From NCBI GenBank assembly GCA_905250125.1, contig CAJNOL010000920.1, forward strand, positions 29,909 to 93,908: a stretch of 64,000 nt of DNA. The letters run 5' to 3'. Numbering within the stretch: position 1 is the first letter of the stretch; each line of letters opens with the position of its first letter. The notes beneath the pieces are model-generated. The model ran no database searches. It was not told the origin of the DNA and saw nothing but the letters and a program-made list of their open reading frames with translations. The DNA comes from Rotaria sordida (taxonomy: Eukaryota > Rotifera > Eurotatoria > Philodinida > Philodinidae). Positions 46,001 to 56,845 of the stretch are shown in pieces. The translations under genes were made by a program, and so were the position numbers.

Positions 46001-46194
46001 GATTGATCACAAATAAAATTGACGAGTTCTTGACTGGATATGACGATAGTTCTAATACCCAATATATTGAGGCAGTAGATATCACCATATAATTTGTGAA
46101 GTCTTAGAAAAGATTGCAAAGGAAAATCGGAATCTAATTCATTGAGATTTCCAATTAGAAAACGTTCTTCAGGGTGTGGAATAGGTGTGGACAT
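43087..46194 (-). CDS. Self-sufficient cytochrome P450-reductase fusion (CYP102/CYP505-type)
   Basis: An intronless 1,035-residue protein, close to the ~1,050 of P450 BM3. The P450 domain (1-~455) has an I-helix 'AGHETTS' (263-269), a K-helix 'KETLR' (ExxR) and heme-binding 'FGNGQRSCLG' with ligand Cys398; 'GDGLF' puts Phe at 87, as in BM3. A linker leads to an FMN flavodoxin domain ('FGSNSGS', 487-493), then an FAD/NADPH reductase domain with 'RQYSISSS' (817-824), 'GSGIAPFRG' (894-902), 'YYGCRS' and 'TCGS' (987-990). NADPH electrons pass through FAD and FMN to heme for hydroxylation, typically of fatty acids. The reductase ends 'ATRYSVDVFA'. Animals normally have separate P450 and reductase, so acquisition from bacteria or fungi is likely. 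All key motifs are intact. Confidence 0.97.
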   Translation of the reverse strand: MSTPIPHPEERFLIGNLNELDSDFPLQSFLRLHKLYGDIYCLNILGIRTIVISSQELVNFICDQSKFDKALSRPIEEIRPLAGDGLFTARTSEPNWKLAHNILVPAFGPIAIRSMFPQMMDIASQLILRWHRFAAEEIDVCDNFTRLTFDTIALCGFDYRFNSFYRNEMHQFVVAMGNVLTEGNRRSQRLPLQNTLMVRAAKQYQDNIAYMHKLCDEIVQYRRMYPNDTNDLLNRMINGKDQETGLQLSDENIRYQMVTFLIAGHETTSGMLSLAFYYLLKNPHAFQKAQAEADQFDEITVDILPKLKYIDAILKETLRLQPIVSFFSVQSKADKEILPGGYEIHKDDRISVLVRQLHRDTKVWDRPEDFLPERMLNGGFENLPPNAWKPFGNGQRSCLGRPFAMQESVIVIALILKHFNLEFVDPSYDLRIKQMGTIKPAGFKIRARPRQQVKIPLGISIKKQEEMTPVQIPAVETNQFQPLSILFGSNSGSCESFARTLASEAPTHGFNATIATLDSVVGAIPCDRPVIIVTSSYEGQPCSNAKQFVAYLQSKPELKINYAVFGAGHHDWVNTYQKIPIYIDETLEKVGGTRIVDRGIGDAAGDFFGAFEAWKDNLFQVLRKMNGLQGVISQEKLSIEIVNSTRSLGQITDVGIVIENRLLVEASELGPAKRHIEIELPKGQTYRAGDYLAVLPTNPPEVVRQILKRFKLSIDTNIKITSSTETFLPTGYPVSAYTILWGYVELSQPISRKQVETLAALCKDENEQTQLQSLGGDAYEKEILDKRLSILDILEQYPSCDLSFSQYLRMVPSLRVRQYSISSSPLWNFESVTLSIDVLTAPALSGLGQHWGVASNYLANLKPGDRLSCSVRASDSNFHLPTDTKVPVVMFAAGSGIAPFRGFIQERAAQMVCGRQVGPTILYYGCRSEKDFLYADELDKWSKIGAIQVKHVFSRGSKDGKKYVQDLVWEDRKDIRKLFSEGARLYTCGSATKLAGSLKTCFIKIIADHRQCDESEAATILATVDATRYSVDVFA

Positions 46195-46524
46195 ATTGTT
46201 TTGTTTTTACCGTGCTACTGAGAACTATCGAATGAACGTGTTTTCGATTAAAATCAATTCGATTTTATGTTGCCAATGCCGACACGGAACAATAAAAAAT
46301 GGTGCTTGAGGATATTGTAGCTAGAATAGAATAATGACGGAAATCCAATAAAAGATAAAACTGGATGACAAGTATACGATCGAAATTTTCATTTTTCTTA
46401 GACGAAAGGATTTTGTATATTCACCGAATTATAGCTACCGCATTTGCCAGAAGTCATGAGAGGATGAAGAATTCGAAATATCTGCTCTAATTAAACATGT
46501 CCAACTGAGTTTTTCTCGAGGATA

Positions 46525-46670
46525 CCCGATTGGTACATAAGTTCTGCACGTTTTTTTTTGTTTTTTAGGCAAATTTAAAGCTTTATATCTCTTTTCAGTC
46601 ACGAGATATAAAGTCTGAAATTTGTTTAAAAAATAAAAAAGAAAGATGTAGAACTTATGTGCCAATCGGA
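46525..46670. mobile_element. 146-bp MITE with TA duplication
   Basis: Inverted arms of ~65 bp start CCCGATTGG on the left and TCCGATTGG on the right (read inward), continuing 'yacataagttct'. TA flanks both ends (46523-46524, 46671-46672). It lies 330 bp upstream of the P450 start. Confidence 0.75.
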
Positions 46671-47858
46671 TACAAAAAAAATCACAACATTTTCTCATCA
46701 AATAACCGTTAATATAGAGTGCTTGGAACTATTCAGACAGTAGCGAGTTGAAGAAGGAAATGTAAGCACATCAACAGAAGTCATTACGACTCCTGCTCAG
46801 TCCAGAACATCAAATTTCGCTCAATTTAAAACTTACGGAAGGGCGAATCATTCTATAGATTGAGTCACAACACTTTTTCAAAAAATATTAAACTATCATT
46901 TTTTTAATGAATTATACCAAAAGATCACATGTACCGATCAAGCTGATTTTTGTCAATATACATACTACTGCGTTCTAGGGACGGGAAAACTTCCAGCCTG
47001 AATGCTCGAGTCGTATGAAAGTAAATTTAGTGTCTCATTCCAGAAAACTTACAATACTCTCTTCCAAATTAGTTATCATGCATATTAACAGCAAGCAAGA
47101 ACTCACTTGAATATATAAGTAATTAAATCGTACGAATGGTAATGTTTATCTTGTAGTATTCACTTGGTTCGTAACTTATTGGTTGTAATGAATATGTAAA
47201 GATTCACTTTCTGATATAAGCAAGAAATCTGAAATAGAAAAGTGATATTTACAGTTTTATGTAAAGCACTTCATATAGACTATAGCACCAAAATATGTTA
47301 GAAAAATAATAGGAACAACACCAAAGCCTATCTTTGAAATCGTGAAAAGTCACTATTGAGAGTGGAGTTGTGCGGCTACGTGATAGCCTACAAAACTTCG
47401 CAAATCAACTCTCTCATATGACGAACAGTCCAACATGAAATCGCTCAAACATTGCTTCAAATTTGAAGATTCTGCACGAACTAATTCTTTTTAATAACTA
47501 CACCAGTATACCGCAAACCACAACTCACCAAAGACCATTCGAAAACAAACGACGACCTATTCTCAGCGTAAACTCTAATCTTCAAATTAGATTGATTATA
47601 TATGACTTGCTTGCCATATATAGCCTACAGTACAGACAAAACTTCACAAACAGCTCATAAGAAAAACGTGTGCCTAAACAATAAAAAGGTAGATGAATAT
47701 GAAATTATGCTCAGCATTTTGTCAAAATTAAAGCAAAACAAAATTCACAACTTCTACGTACGTGTAATAAATGTACACAACTTATGTAGTGTTGGGATCG
47801 AATTCTGAGAGAGCGATCAAACAGTGCCACTGAGCAAAAAAATCTAAGGGCATATATC
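46671..47858. other. Non-coding DNA
   Basis: No supported gene or repeat structure. Confidence 0.4.
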
Positions 47859-49464
47859 AGAGCTGTCATCTCTTCTGCTTTTAGCAGAAAAATTCTGCTT
47901 TTTGAAGTTTTTTCTAGTTTTTTCTATCGTTTCTGCTTTTTTTGATACGGCGTTATTTATTATTTTAATCAACATTTTTCACCTGAAATACCTTTTCCAT
48001 AATTATTAAAAAATCGTATCAAAAACTACTGATATTTTTGTGCCATTCTAATTCTTTCTATTTGATAAAGATGATTTTTACTTTCTACTGACTACAAACA
48101 ACTACCAACCTACATATTTGGCTTTAAATCAATTCTTTACCTATGGTTTTCTATCGTATTTTAATTACTCATGTAATTCATATATATCAGCATACACATT
48201 CTTTCGTTTGTTCACTCAATGAACATGAATAATTAATATGATTAGTGAGAGGAAAGGAACAGAAAAAACAGCTCTAGATGATAATGACAGCTCGACTAGC
48301 GAAGAAGATATTGACAAAGCAGTGACAATTGCTGAAGTAATAATTATGTCATCACAAGTTAAAGCAGAAATCAGAAATTGAATTGAGTTATCTTCAACAG
48401 AGAATTGTTCAAAGTCGTCGGATATTAATGATCTTTAAAAGAGTATAAATTTGATCCGTCTCAACTAACACTTATCGTCCGTCATCAACAGATTTCCGAA
48501 CATTGCTAATAAAAAGCTAATATTGATAATCCTATGAACAACAAGAAACAAAAAAAATTTAAATGCTATGATTTAATCAATAATTATTTTGAATTTCTCC
48601 TTATCATATACTATAATGGATAAATATTTAGTAGATAAAAAAGATTTGTCAAAAGCTCTCAAATCAGATGAAGAATACTTCTTAAACAGAAAACGTGTTC
48701 AACGATTCTGTCTATTTGTTAATTAGTTGTGTTTTGTGATGCCATAAAATACGAGTGATTGGTATACTGAAACTAAAATTTAAAACTAACGGGTAGCTCA
48801 TAACAAAAGAGGATCTCAGTATTTTGTTAATATCTTAAGCATTATCTTATCGCTCACGCTTTATTTTTTTATCGAAAGATTCACCGTCTGATTCCGTAGA
48901 AATTGGTATATTTCGCTGTAAAAAATACTTATCTCTCTTTCAACACTATCATGATTTAAAACAAGCATTACACACAACTTTCAAAGTCTTCATTTTTTTT
49001 TCCAAAATGTCCAGTTTCTCAATTAATCCTGTGGGTTTGGGTATAATTTGTTCGCCATTCAAGACATAAATTGGTTCGTTTTAATCAACGTACCAAAGAC
49101 AATTTATTTTATTTCTGTATAAAGAATATGGCACGATCAATGATAATAAGACTAATTAAAGGAGTGGATATTTTCGGAAAAAATTGAAAAACAGAGATTT
49201 TGAAAATTGTGTGTGGTGCTGTTTTTAAGTCGTGGTGATGTCGAAACAGAAAGAAATAAGTATTTTTACAACGAAATATGCAATTTGTGCAAAAGCAAAT
49301 GGTGAATCTTTTCATAAAAAAATAAAGCGTGAGCGATAAGATAACGCTTAAGATGTTAATAAAATACTGAGACTCTTTTTTTTCGAGCTACCCGTTAATT
49401 TCATATTATAAACATACTTTCTGCTATCTTTCTGCTTTTCGGACTTCAAAAGGTGGCAGCACTG
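47859..49464 (+). mobile_element. Possible decayed hAT-like element
   Basis: The ends resemble hAT termini read inward: CAGAGCTGTCATC at 47859 and CAGTGCTGCCACC from 49464. Inside is a short ATG frame at 48238 ('MISERKGTEKTALDDNDSS'), then stops, and a further fragment 'MDKYLVDKKDLSKALKSDEE' at ~48615. No catalytic domain is recognised, and the flanking 8-mers (gcatatat, attgatgt) do not match, so the boundaries are uncertain. A younger TA-flanked MITE is inserted near its right end. Confidence 0.35.
48789..49395. mobile_element. 607-bp MITE with TA duplication
   Basis: Inverted arms of ~100 bp start ACGGGTAGCTC at both ends and share 'tctcagtattttrttaayat' and 'cgctcacgctttattttttt'. TA flanks each end (48787-48788, 49396-49397). 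The arms are highly similar, so the insertion is fairly young. The frame at 49109-49315 inside it is not coding. Confidence 0.85.
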
Positions 49465-50525
49465 ATTGATGTTGATCATTTCAAACATTTGTTGTAAATC
49501 AAATTATATGAAATAAAACTTAAAAGAATACACTATCATTTAATGAGAAGAAAGTGACTAAATCTCTTGAGTTGTATAAAAGATATTTACATAAACTTGC
49601 CTCGAGAACTTTTGGAACACCCTGTATATAATGTGATCTTCGCCCATATCTTAAACGATTTCTGAACAAGTGATAATCTTCACTGATTTCGTCTGATAAT
49701 ATTATAGCTTACACTTTGATTGTAGCAAGTTTATCTCTTCTTTCGATCTGAGACAATCATCCTTTCCAAATATCTTTTTTTAAAAATTCATTCTTTACCT
49801 CTTCCTTCTCTATTTCTTAATTTTCATCTCCAAGATACGATATTATTATTATCGAAAAAATAAATCTTTACATCAAAATAAGATATGGCTTTATACATAA
49901 ACTAATAGTATATTATATCTATCTATGTATTATTAATAAAAGAATATGTAAATGACCGAGCAAAAATCTATGTCAAAAACAAATTGTTCAATTTAGATAT
50001 AGAATCCAATCAATCGAGTATTAGATTATATTTCTGAAACTATTTGTCAAAATCTTACCTTTTTTATTGTCGTAATTTCGTAATATGGAATACAATGTAA
50101 TAATTTTTACATACCGTGCAATTAGACTCCTGTAGGTCATCTTCAAATATTGTAATATATCAATATTCGACAAGGGAAAATAAAGCATATAATTCTAATG
50201 GTTTCTTTTTGCAGAAAGTACCCAAAATGTTGTCGCAATCTAAAATAGATTTATTTATCATCTATGCCCATTTATATAGGGGTCGTTAATGGGAGAGAAT
50301 GAAAAAAGAAAGGCGATGAAACTATTATTAGTAAGAAAAGAAACAAACATATCATAAAAAGAAATTATTCTTATCGTTTTTTTTCTTTCCTCTCTGGTCA
50401 TAGTACATCTTTCTTTTTTTTCTTTTATCTCTCCCAGGCACACACATGGCAAAAAAGCAATACGTCTCGCATACGAATGAATACCAAAAAAAACATAATA
50501 TGCAAACAAGCGATATGTCTTCATA
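49465..50525. other. Non-coding DNA
   Basis: No supported gene. A solo terminus-like word 'acaccctgta' lies at ~49616, similar to an element end with no partner seen. Confidence 0.4.
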
Positions 50526-50950
50526 AAGGGTGTCTCATAATAATTGAGGATAAATTGTTAATGATATTTTTTATACTTTTTCTTGATGCACAGAGCTGAA
50601 ATTTGTATCATATATATATCTAATTAAGATCTTTTATTTCTAAAAGTTTCAGATCTCTAACTCTAACTAATGATGAAATATATCGACAAGATTGAAATAC
50701 ATAAACTTTCCTGTTTGTTTTCTGTATTTTATTTTGACAGTGAAAATAATGCATAAGTCGTGAACAAAAATTTATATATTTTGATCTTTTTGATGTATCT
50801 CAGTACTAGTTAGAGCTCGAGAGCTGAAACTTTCAGAAATAATAGATCTTGATTAAATATATGTGTGATAAAAATTTCAGCTTTCTATGTCAAGAAAAAG
50901 TATAAAAAATATCATTAACAATTTATCCTCAATTATTATGGGACACCCTT
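50526..50950. mobile_element. 425-bp palindromic MITE with TA duplication
   Basis: Both ends read AAGGGTGTCYCATAATAATT inward, and the inverted arms extend ~170-200 bp (shared 'gaggataaattgttaatgat' and 'aaagtttcag'). TA flanks at 50524-50525 and 50951-50952 indicate a Tc1/mariner-type mobiliser. It has no coding capacity. Confidence 0.88.
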
Positions 50951-53900
50951 TACTGCTTGATGCGCAAATGAGGTCATGTTATAAGGAGACTATTGAACAT
51001 ATATAACGTTGAATGACTAGTTACTGGCGAAAAGTGGACAGTAAACAAGTGTTTTTCGCTACTTAAGGTCATGTATGGTTGATAATCTTACTTCAACACT
51101 GAATTATTTGTGCATCAACCAATGTGATAACATAAGATCTGTTGATGTGATGAATATTCACTGGATCCACTCGTATATGAAGTGTATTGTTTTTGTCATC
51201 TGTGTGCCGAGAGAGAACAGAAAAAACAAGAGCTGTACTTATGATCAAGTGGGAACGAAGAAAATAGGCCATATAAATTTTTCTCCCCATGTTCGTTTTT
51301 CTTTATTGACGATAGTTATATCTTCTCTTTTTTCTGTTCTCTCTAATATATACCTATCGAGAAAAAATCGCCCCTACATACAAGTATGTGTCGTAAGCGG
51401 GTCGCATCCCGTTAGCATACTCGATGGAGAAATACAACGATGTCGAATTGATTTGATGGCGCATACATCATCGTTTGCTAAAAATACAATATCGTAGTTA
51501 ATACTGTGTTACCGCACACATTACTATGAAAATATATAGTCTGTTTACTGTGTAAAGTTGCAGTTTTGAAACTATTTAGTGGCATAAAGTGAATCGTAAA
51601 CAAAAATGTCTTTTTTGCATAGAAGTTATATAGGAGTCATCAACTAACTTCGTTATGAATGTATTTCTGCATCAACTATTATGACGATTCACGGCTTGCT
51701 TACATATCATATGATCCTAGTAAATAGTCGTATGCAATCGGGATTTTTTTTGCAATAGACATAGCTGAGACACAAAGCGTTTTTCCCCATTTAGCGCACA
51801 TACTGGGCAGAGAAAAATATCTGAAAATGTGTGTAAAGCAAGAGGGAAACAGCTGAAATCAGATTTTTCTGTTGAGTTTTTTTAATTTAAAATTGATTAA
51901 AAATTTAACAAAATCATAAGTTTCTCTTTCTTATTTCAAATACACACAGAATATCGTTTACTTATCGAGACTTCTATTACTTATGAATGCTGCAATTAAA
52001 AATAGATTTGTCTGCTCGAAAATCTGTGACATTCAAATATGGAAAGTCAGAAGTCACAATATTTTATCTGAATATTCCATGCTTGTACATTTGATAGTTC
52101 AATTGAGAAAGATAAACTAGAATTCGATTCAGCCACTGTAAGAGAAAAAATACAGCAGATTCGTGTTCTCGAAATCGACTAAATTTTCATTTCCGTAGAA
52201 TAGAGGATCATCCCATATTAAGAAGCCACTACAAGAAAAATTTCGCAAGACGTAATAGAAGGCTATAAGCTTTCCGAAAGTATTATTTGGAAGCTAAGTG
52301 ATTTTTGAAATCTCAGCACTGAAAATCCAAGGTTTTGTTCTTAAAATTGCCTGTTTAAATGTAAGAAAACTTTTTCAAAAACCTTCAGTTTTCTAGTTTA
52401 AATTCTGACAAAAAACTAAACCTCAATAGAGAGTCACTTTTGGAAGAGTGATGTGAATTTCCATAACAGAATGCCAAGGCTTTTTATTCTAAGGGACGGA
52501 GGGGAGGGGATTACTCGAATTTAAACATCAAACTAAAACATCAAACACATAGTCTGGACGAGAATGTTTTCAAAATTAATTTATCAAAGAATCATATTTA
52601 GGAAACTGTGGTACTACATGTTTTTGGTCACAAGTTCAATCTGAGTCTCAATTAAAGTTTCTTTGTTGTCCAATTCTTTTTGACCATTTCTCAAAATTTT
52701 TCAGTAGATACGAGGCTTCACATTTATGAATTCATTCTTTCTTGTATAAAATTTGTCTTATGTTCTTGAAGATTGTAGTCTTTCTTTCTTTACACTTTCA
52801 TCTGCCCTAGTCTATTTCAAATGAAAAACGTTGTGTAAAAAAGAAGAGTTAGTCTTAGTTTCTGTTTCAGTACCGATTGAGATTTTTTGGATCCCGTCAG
52901 AACAGTACCTGCTTTACAGTTCTCTAAGCGCATTTCCAAGTTTTATTATGATTGAACTTGAATATAAATGTTGCCTAAAAATTCAGTTATAAGGAAAAAA
53001 TCAATTAAGTATTTGACAGATTTACAATTTAAAGATGTATTTTCTTCTAGCGTCTTAGGCTAGCATGAATATTTGCAAACTTGTAAATAAATATGTATCA
53101 AGAAATGCCTACGAAATATAAAGTTTTCAGCTAGTTTAAATTTTAATGTGAAATTGCTAAGAAGTATGGCGTTTCGTCATGAGAGAACTATAAAGATTCG
53201 AATCGACACATCTATCTGATAATTTATATGAACTAATTTTAAGATCGATATAAATCTACAAAAACATCGAACAATAGCTGTATCGGAATTGACGGTAATA
53301 TTGATACTGCAGTCTATCTCGTCAGCAAGTCTTAAATTATCGCTACCAAGCGTCTGCTTGTTCTTTTCAATTCATTGGTTCATAGGTGAAATAATACAAC
53401 TTCTACGTTATTGTAGTGTTTTCGGTAATAGTTGTGATAGTTACAGAAAAATTGGAAGAGAAATACATAGTCTTACCTTTCCTTATGATTCGTGCTGTTT
53501 CGTTTCTCTTCTTAGTTAAAAGTTCAATCAAATAACCAAATGAAACTAACAAGAACATAGTTACAAATCAAATAAATATCACCACTATCGACTTCTTCAA
53601 ATTCAAGTAAATCTTCTTGTTATTTGACTTATTCGCTGACGAAATTAGAAAATAGGTTATTTTGATAATAGGCTTTTTTGATGTCATAAAATGTTTACTA
53701 AACTTTAATATTATAGATTCTTTTTGTTCGATATAAGCGATTAGACCTTTTAAACTTCCTAATTTCATTAAGCTTCTAACTTTTTTGCATCCGATTTTTA
53801 TCTTATGACTTTTTATATTTTTAAAACGGTACGAAGTCTTGAAAGCAGAGTATGAACTTTATACAATTGAATATTATGATAAAATAATCGATCTTTCGGA

Positions 53901-54703
53901 CAACAGAGATAAAAACGTCTATGATTTTAATTGATTTCTTGATTCTTTTTGATTTCAAATAAAAAAATCAGCTGTTTCCTCCTTAACCCAAATGCTGAAA
54001 TTATCTGTGAGATACTGGTAGTAGGGTATTCATCTGGAGTAGAAAAATATCTCAAAATCAATACACACGTGAGGGTAATTATAAAATCATATAACTAGTT
54101 TTAAAATATTCTAATAATTAATAATTCTATTGCTAGCTCATGACATTACGCGCAGATGATATTTTACTTTCACCAATGTGACTTTTCTCTCTTTAAGAAA
54201 AGAATATTCAAGATAATTACAAAGCAATGAAGTGAAATTGTTTGTTTTTATTGAAAATAGATAAAATCGATTTCTTTCTTTTTTTCATGAAAGAAAATAC
54301 TGCGCAGTTGATCTTAGTTAATATTATTTATAGTTATGGATCCAGTGACATAATTCAATAAAATGCCTACGATTCTTGAACAAGCTCATCAAATTTGAAT
54401 AATATAAATATTTAGTTGTTAACAAAGTCGATTAGATTTCTGAAGATAGTAATATGATCTTGAGGATGCATGTTAAAATGAAAACATGATACCTAAGGGA
54501 CAGCTTTCATCACAAATGTGTAATATCAGTGAAAAGTCTATAGAATAAATTTGTGTCATTTTTATATTCTTAGAAGACTAGAAAAATCTATAAGACATAT
54601 GCAAATAGATCCAAGCTTACCACGAATACTCAGTAAGAAGTTTTAAAAAAAACATTGGGAAAAGATTAGACTAAAGATTTCCAATAAGTTGGACATAGAC
54701 GTA
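50951..54703. other. Gene-poor AT-rich DNA
   Basis: No supported gene. The longest frame, 140 codons from ATG 51075, has no recognised domain, signal or compositional support. Nothing else stands out. Confidence 0.4.
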
Positions 54704-54750
54704 AGGCGGTGGGCATGATTGGCAAGAAAGCTCAAATCCACACTCACGCC
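54704..54750. repeat. GT-to-CA telomere-like hairpin 8 (short)
   Basis: 'aaggcggtgggcatg', a short spacer, then 'tccacactcacgcctt'. The outermost words (aaggcg and cgcctt) are exact complements, so it can fold. It is the shortest and most degenerate of the set. Confidence 0.5.
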
Positions 54751-56320
54751 TTCAAGATATGTACGAACGAAAACAGATGAACTTATTTTTGAGCAAGAAA
54801 CGAAAGTATAAAAGAGTTCGAGAAGAACTCTGCTTTTCTTTATATTCGATATTTAATCATGAACAATTATTGAATTTATATCTAAGAATAGACATCAATT
54901 CTTCGAACTCATTATCTAACAATCAATTTTTTCATAATGATTAGTTTATAATGGCTTCTAACAACACATTTGTCTTATTAGATCGATATTCGAATAAATA
55001 TCTGTTTCATAGAGTTTTGACTATAATAATACAATCTCAGATAAAGATCAAGTATTCTTTATTAACGAAAAATTCGGATTATTCAAATGATCGAAAACAA
55101 AAAATTGATTGTCCTTTATATGTTTATATGCAATCGTCATGTCTTACAACAAATTAATCGAATTAAAACATTTTTCAGTAATTTCTAAAACCATTTTAAC
55201 TAAAAAAAACGTATAGATAGATAGATTTTTTTAAATTTTTTTTATTCCTAATTAATAAATGTATGTTTATTATAAATAAAAGTTTTTCTACTAAAGAAAA
55301 TGTTAATATTTTTGAATAGACAGGATAGACGAAAAATAGAATTTCATTTCTTATTTTATATGAACAAATGTCTAAGATAAGCGAAATTAAATAAAAGATT
55401 TTTTTTGTCGAAAAATCTTATTCAATGATATTATTTATAATGATCAAAAGCTTAATTACGTCTATGCGAAAAAGACATATTCACCTGTATTTTAATGAAG
55501 CAAAACGAAAAAGAACGATAGAAATATTACATTGATATGCACGAAGGAAAAAAAACCTGGCGTAACCTTTCCTCTTGATCGAGTTTTTTTTTTTTTTATT
55601 TTAAAACATGGATGTCGACGTTATACTTGTATTGTGAGGTCAACTTTTCTGTTCTTTTTCTTTCTTATATGAACTACTAGTAGAGCTTGTCGGATTGAAA
55701 ATTTTTATACTTTGTTCATTAAATTTTTTTATACCCGAACTTGAACCCCATCCAAACTCATAATATTCTCAATAAAATTTTCAAATCCGTTTTGTTAATC
55801 GCTGCGAAGATATGAGATACTTTTTTCGCTTATTTAGATTTAGTAACTAGCACGCCCTACACATTTTCACGACATCTTGACGATGATCGTATAAGAATAT
55901 CATCATAACGGACTTTTACTTTTAGAGTAGCAGATGTTGGATTAGATTCGGATCCAATCGAATCTAGGACCAACCCAACGGGCTTTAAATGTTAGTAAGA
56001 TTGGTAACGAGTTGTATATTGTCATGATTTGAACCATTCATATATAGTTTGATTTTTGTTTTGTGCCCTTTTGTATTAAATAGACGTGATGTGGTTATCG
56101 TTACTAGCTTCGATAAAAAGAATAACTATCAGTTGCTCGATCTTGTTACTATGTATAAGCGATAGAGAAAGAAAGAGAGGTCATCGATGCGTTTCTTCTA
56201 CTACTTGGCGTAGTTTTTTTTTTTTTTTGTTTTGTTCATTTTCTTTCTCTTTTATATATATATATTGTTGGTGTTGAGCGTCATTATTTGTGCTCTTTTA
56301 ATTGATCGACATATCTCATC
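54751..56320. other. Non-coding DNA upstream of the transposase-derived gene
   Basis: No supported gene. It probably contains the promoter and 5' leader of the gene starting at 56321. Confidence 0.4.
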
Positions 56321-56812
56321 ATGCCTACGAAACGAATTCAAAAAGTTCAAGGTCCAAGTCTTTATAAAACATTTATTGATGCTTATATGAAAGCTCGACC
56401 TGATGAAAAACAAGCTGTAAATTTATTTTTTTTTTTTTGGATGAAAATAAATAATCAGATTTTCTTTTTCAAATAGGTAAAACATCGTGGTGCTCAAGTT
56501 GAATGGAATGAAATAAAATGTAATGAAGAATATGTTAAAGAAAAAATTGAAGAATATTTAGAAATATATAATGAATTTGTTGGATCTTCTAATCAAACTT
56601 TTGAATATCAACCAAAAGTTAATCGTAGTCGACTATTAAACAGAGAGCAATCAAATGATACAACAAATCAAGATAATAATGATAATAAAAACGATGATGA
56701 AGAATCGAATGATTGTGATGATTTTGGTAAAAATAAAGATGAACAAGATGATTATGATGATTTTGATTATGATGAAGATGATCAAGAAAATAAAAAGAAA
56801 AAAAAACAAACA

Positions 56813-56845
<33 letters not shown>

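Noticed and set aside
51075..51497. 140-codon ORF starting with ATG
   Set aside because: No domain, signal peptide or neighbouring exon could be recognised, and flanks look non-coding; kept only as part of a gene-poor stretch.
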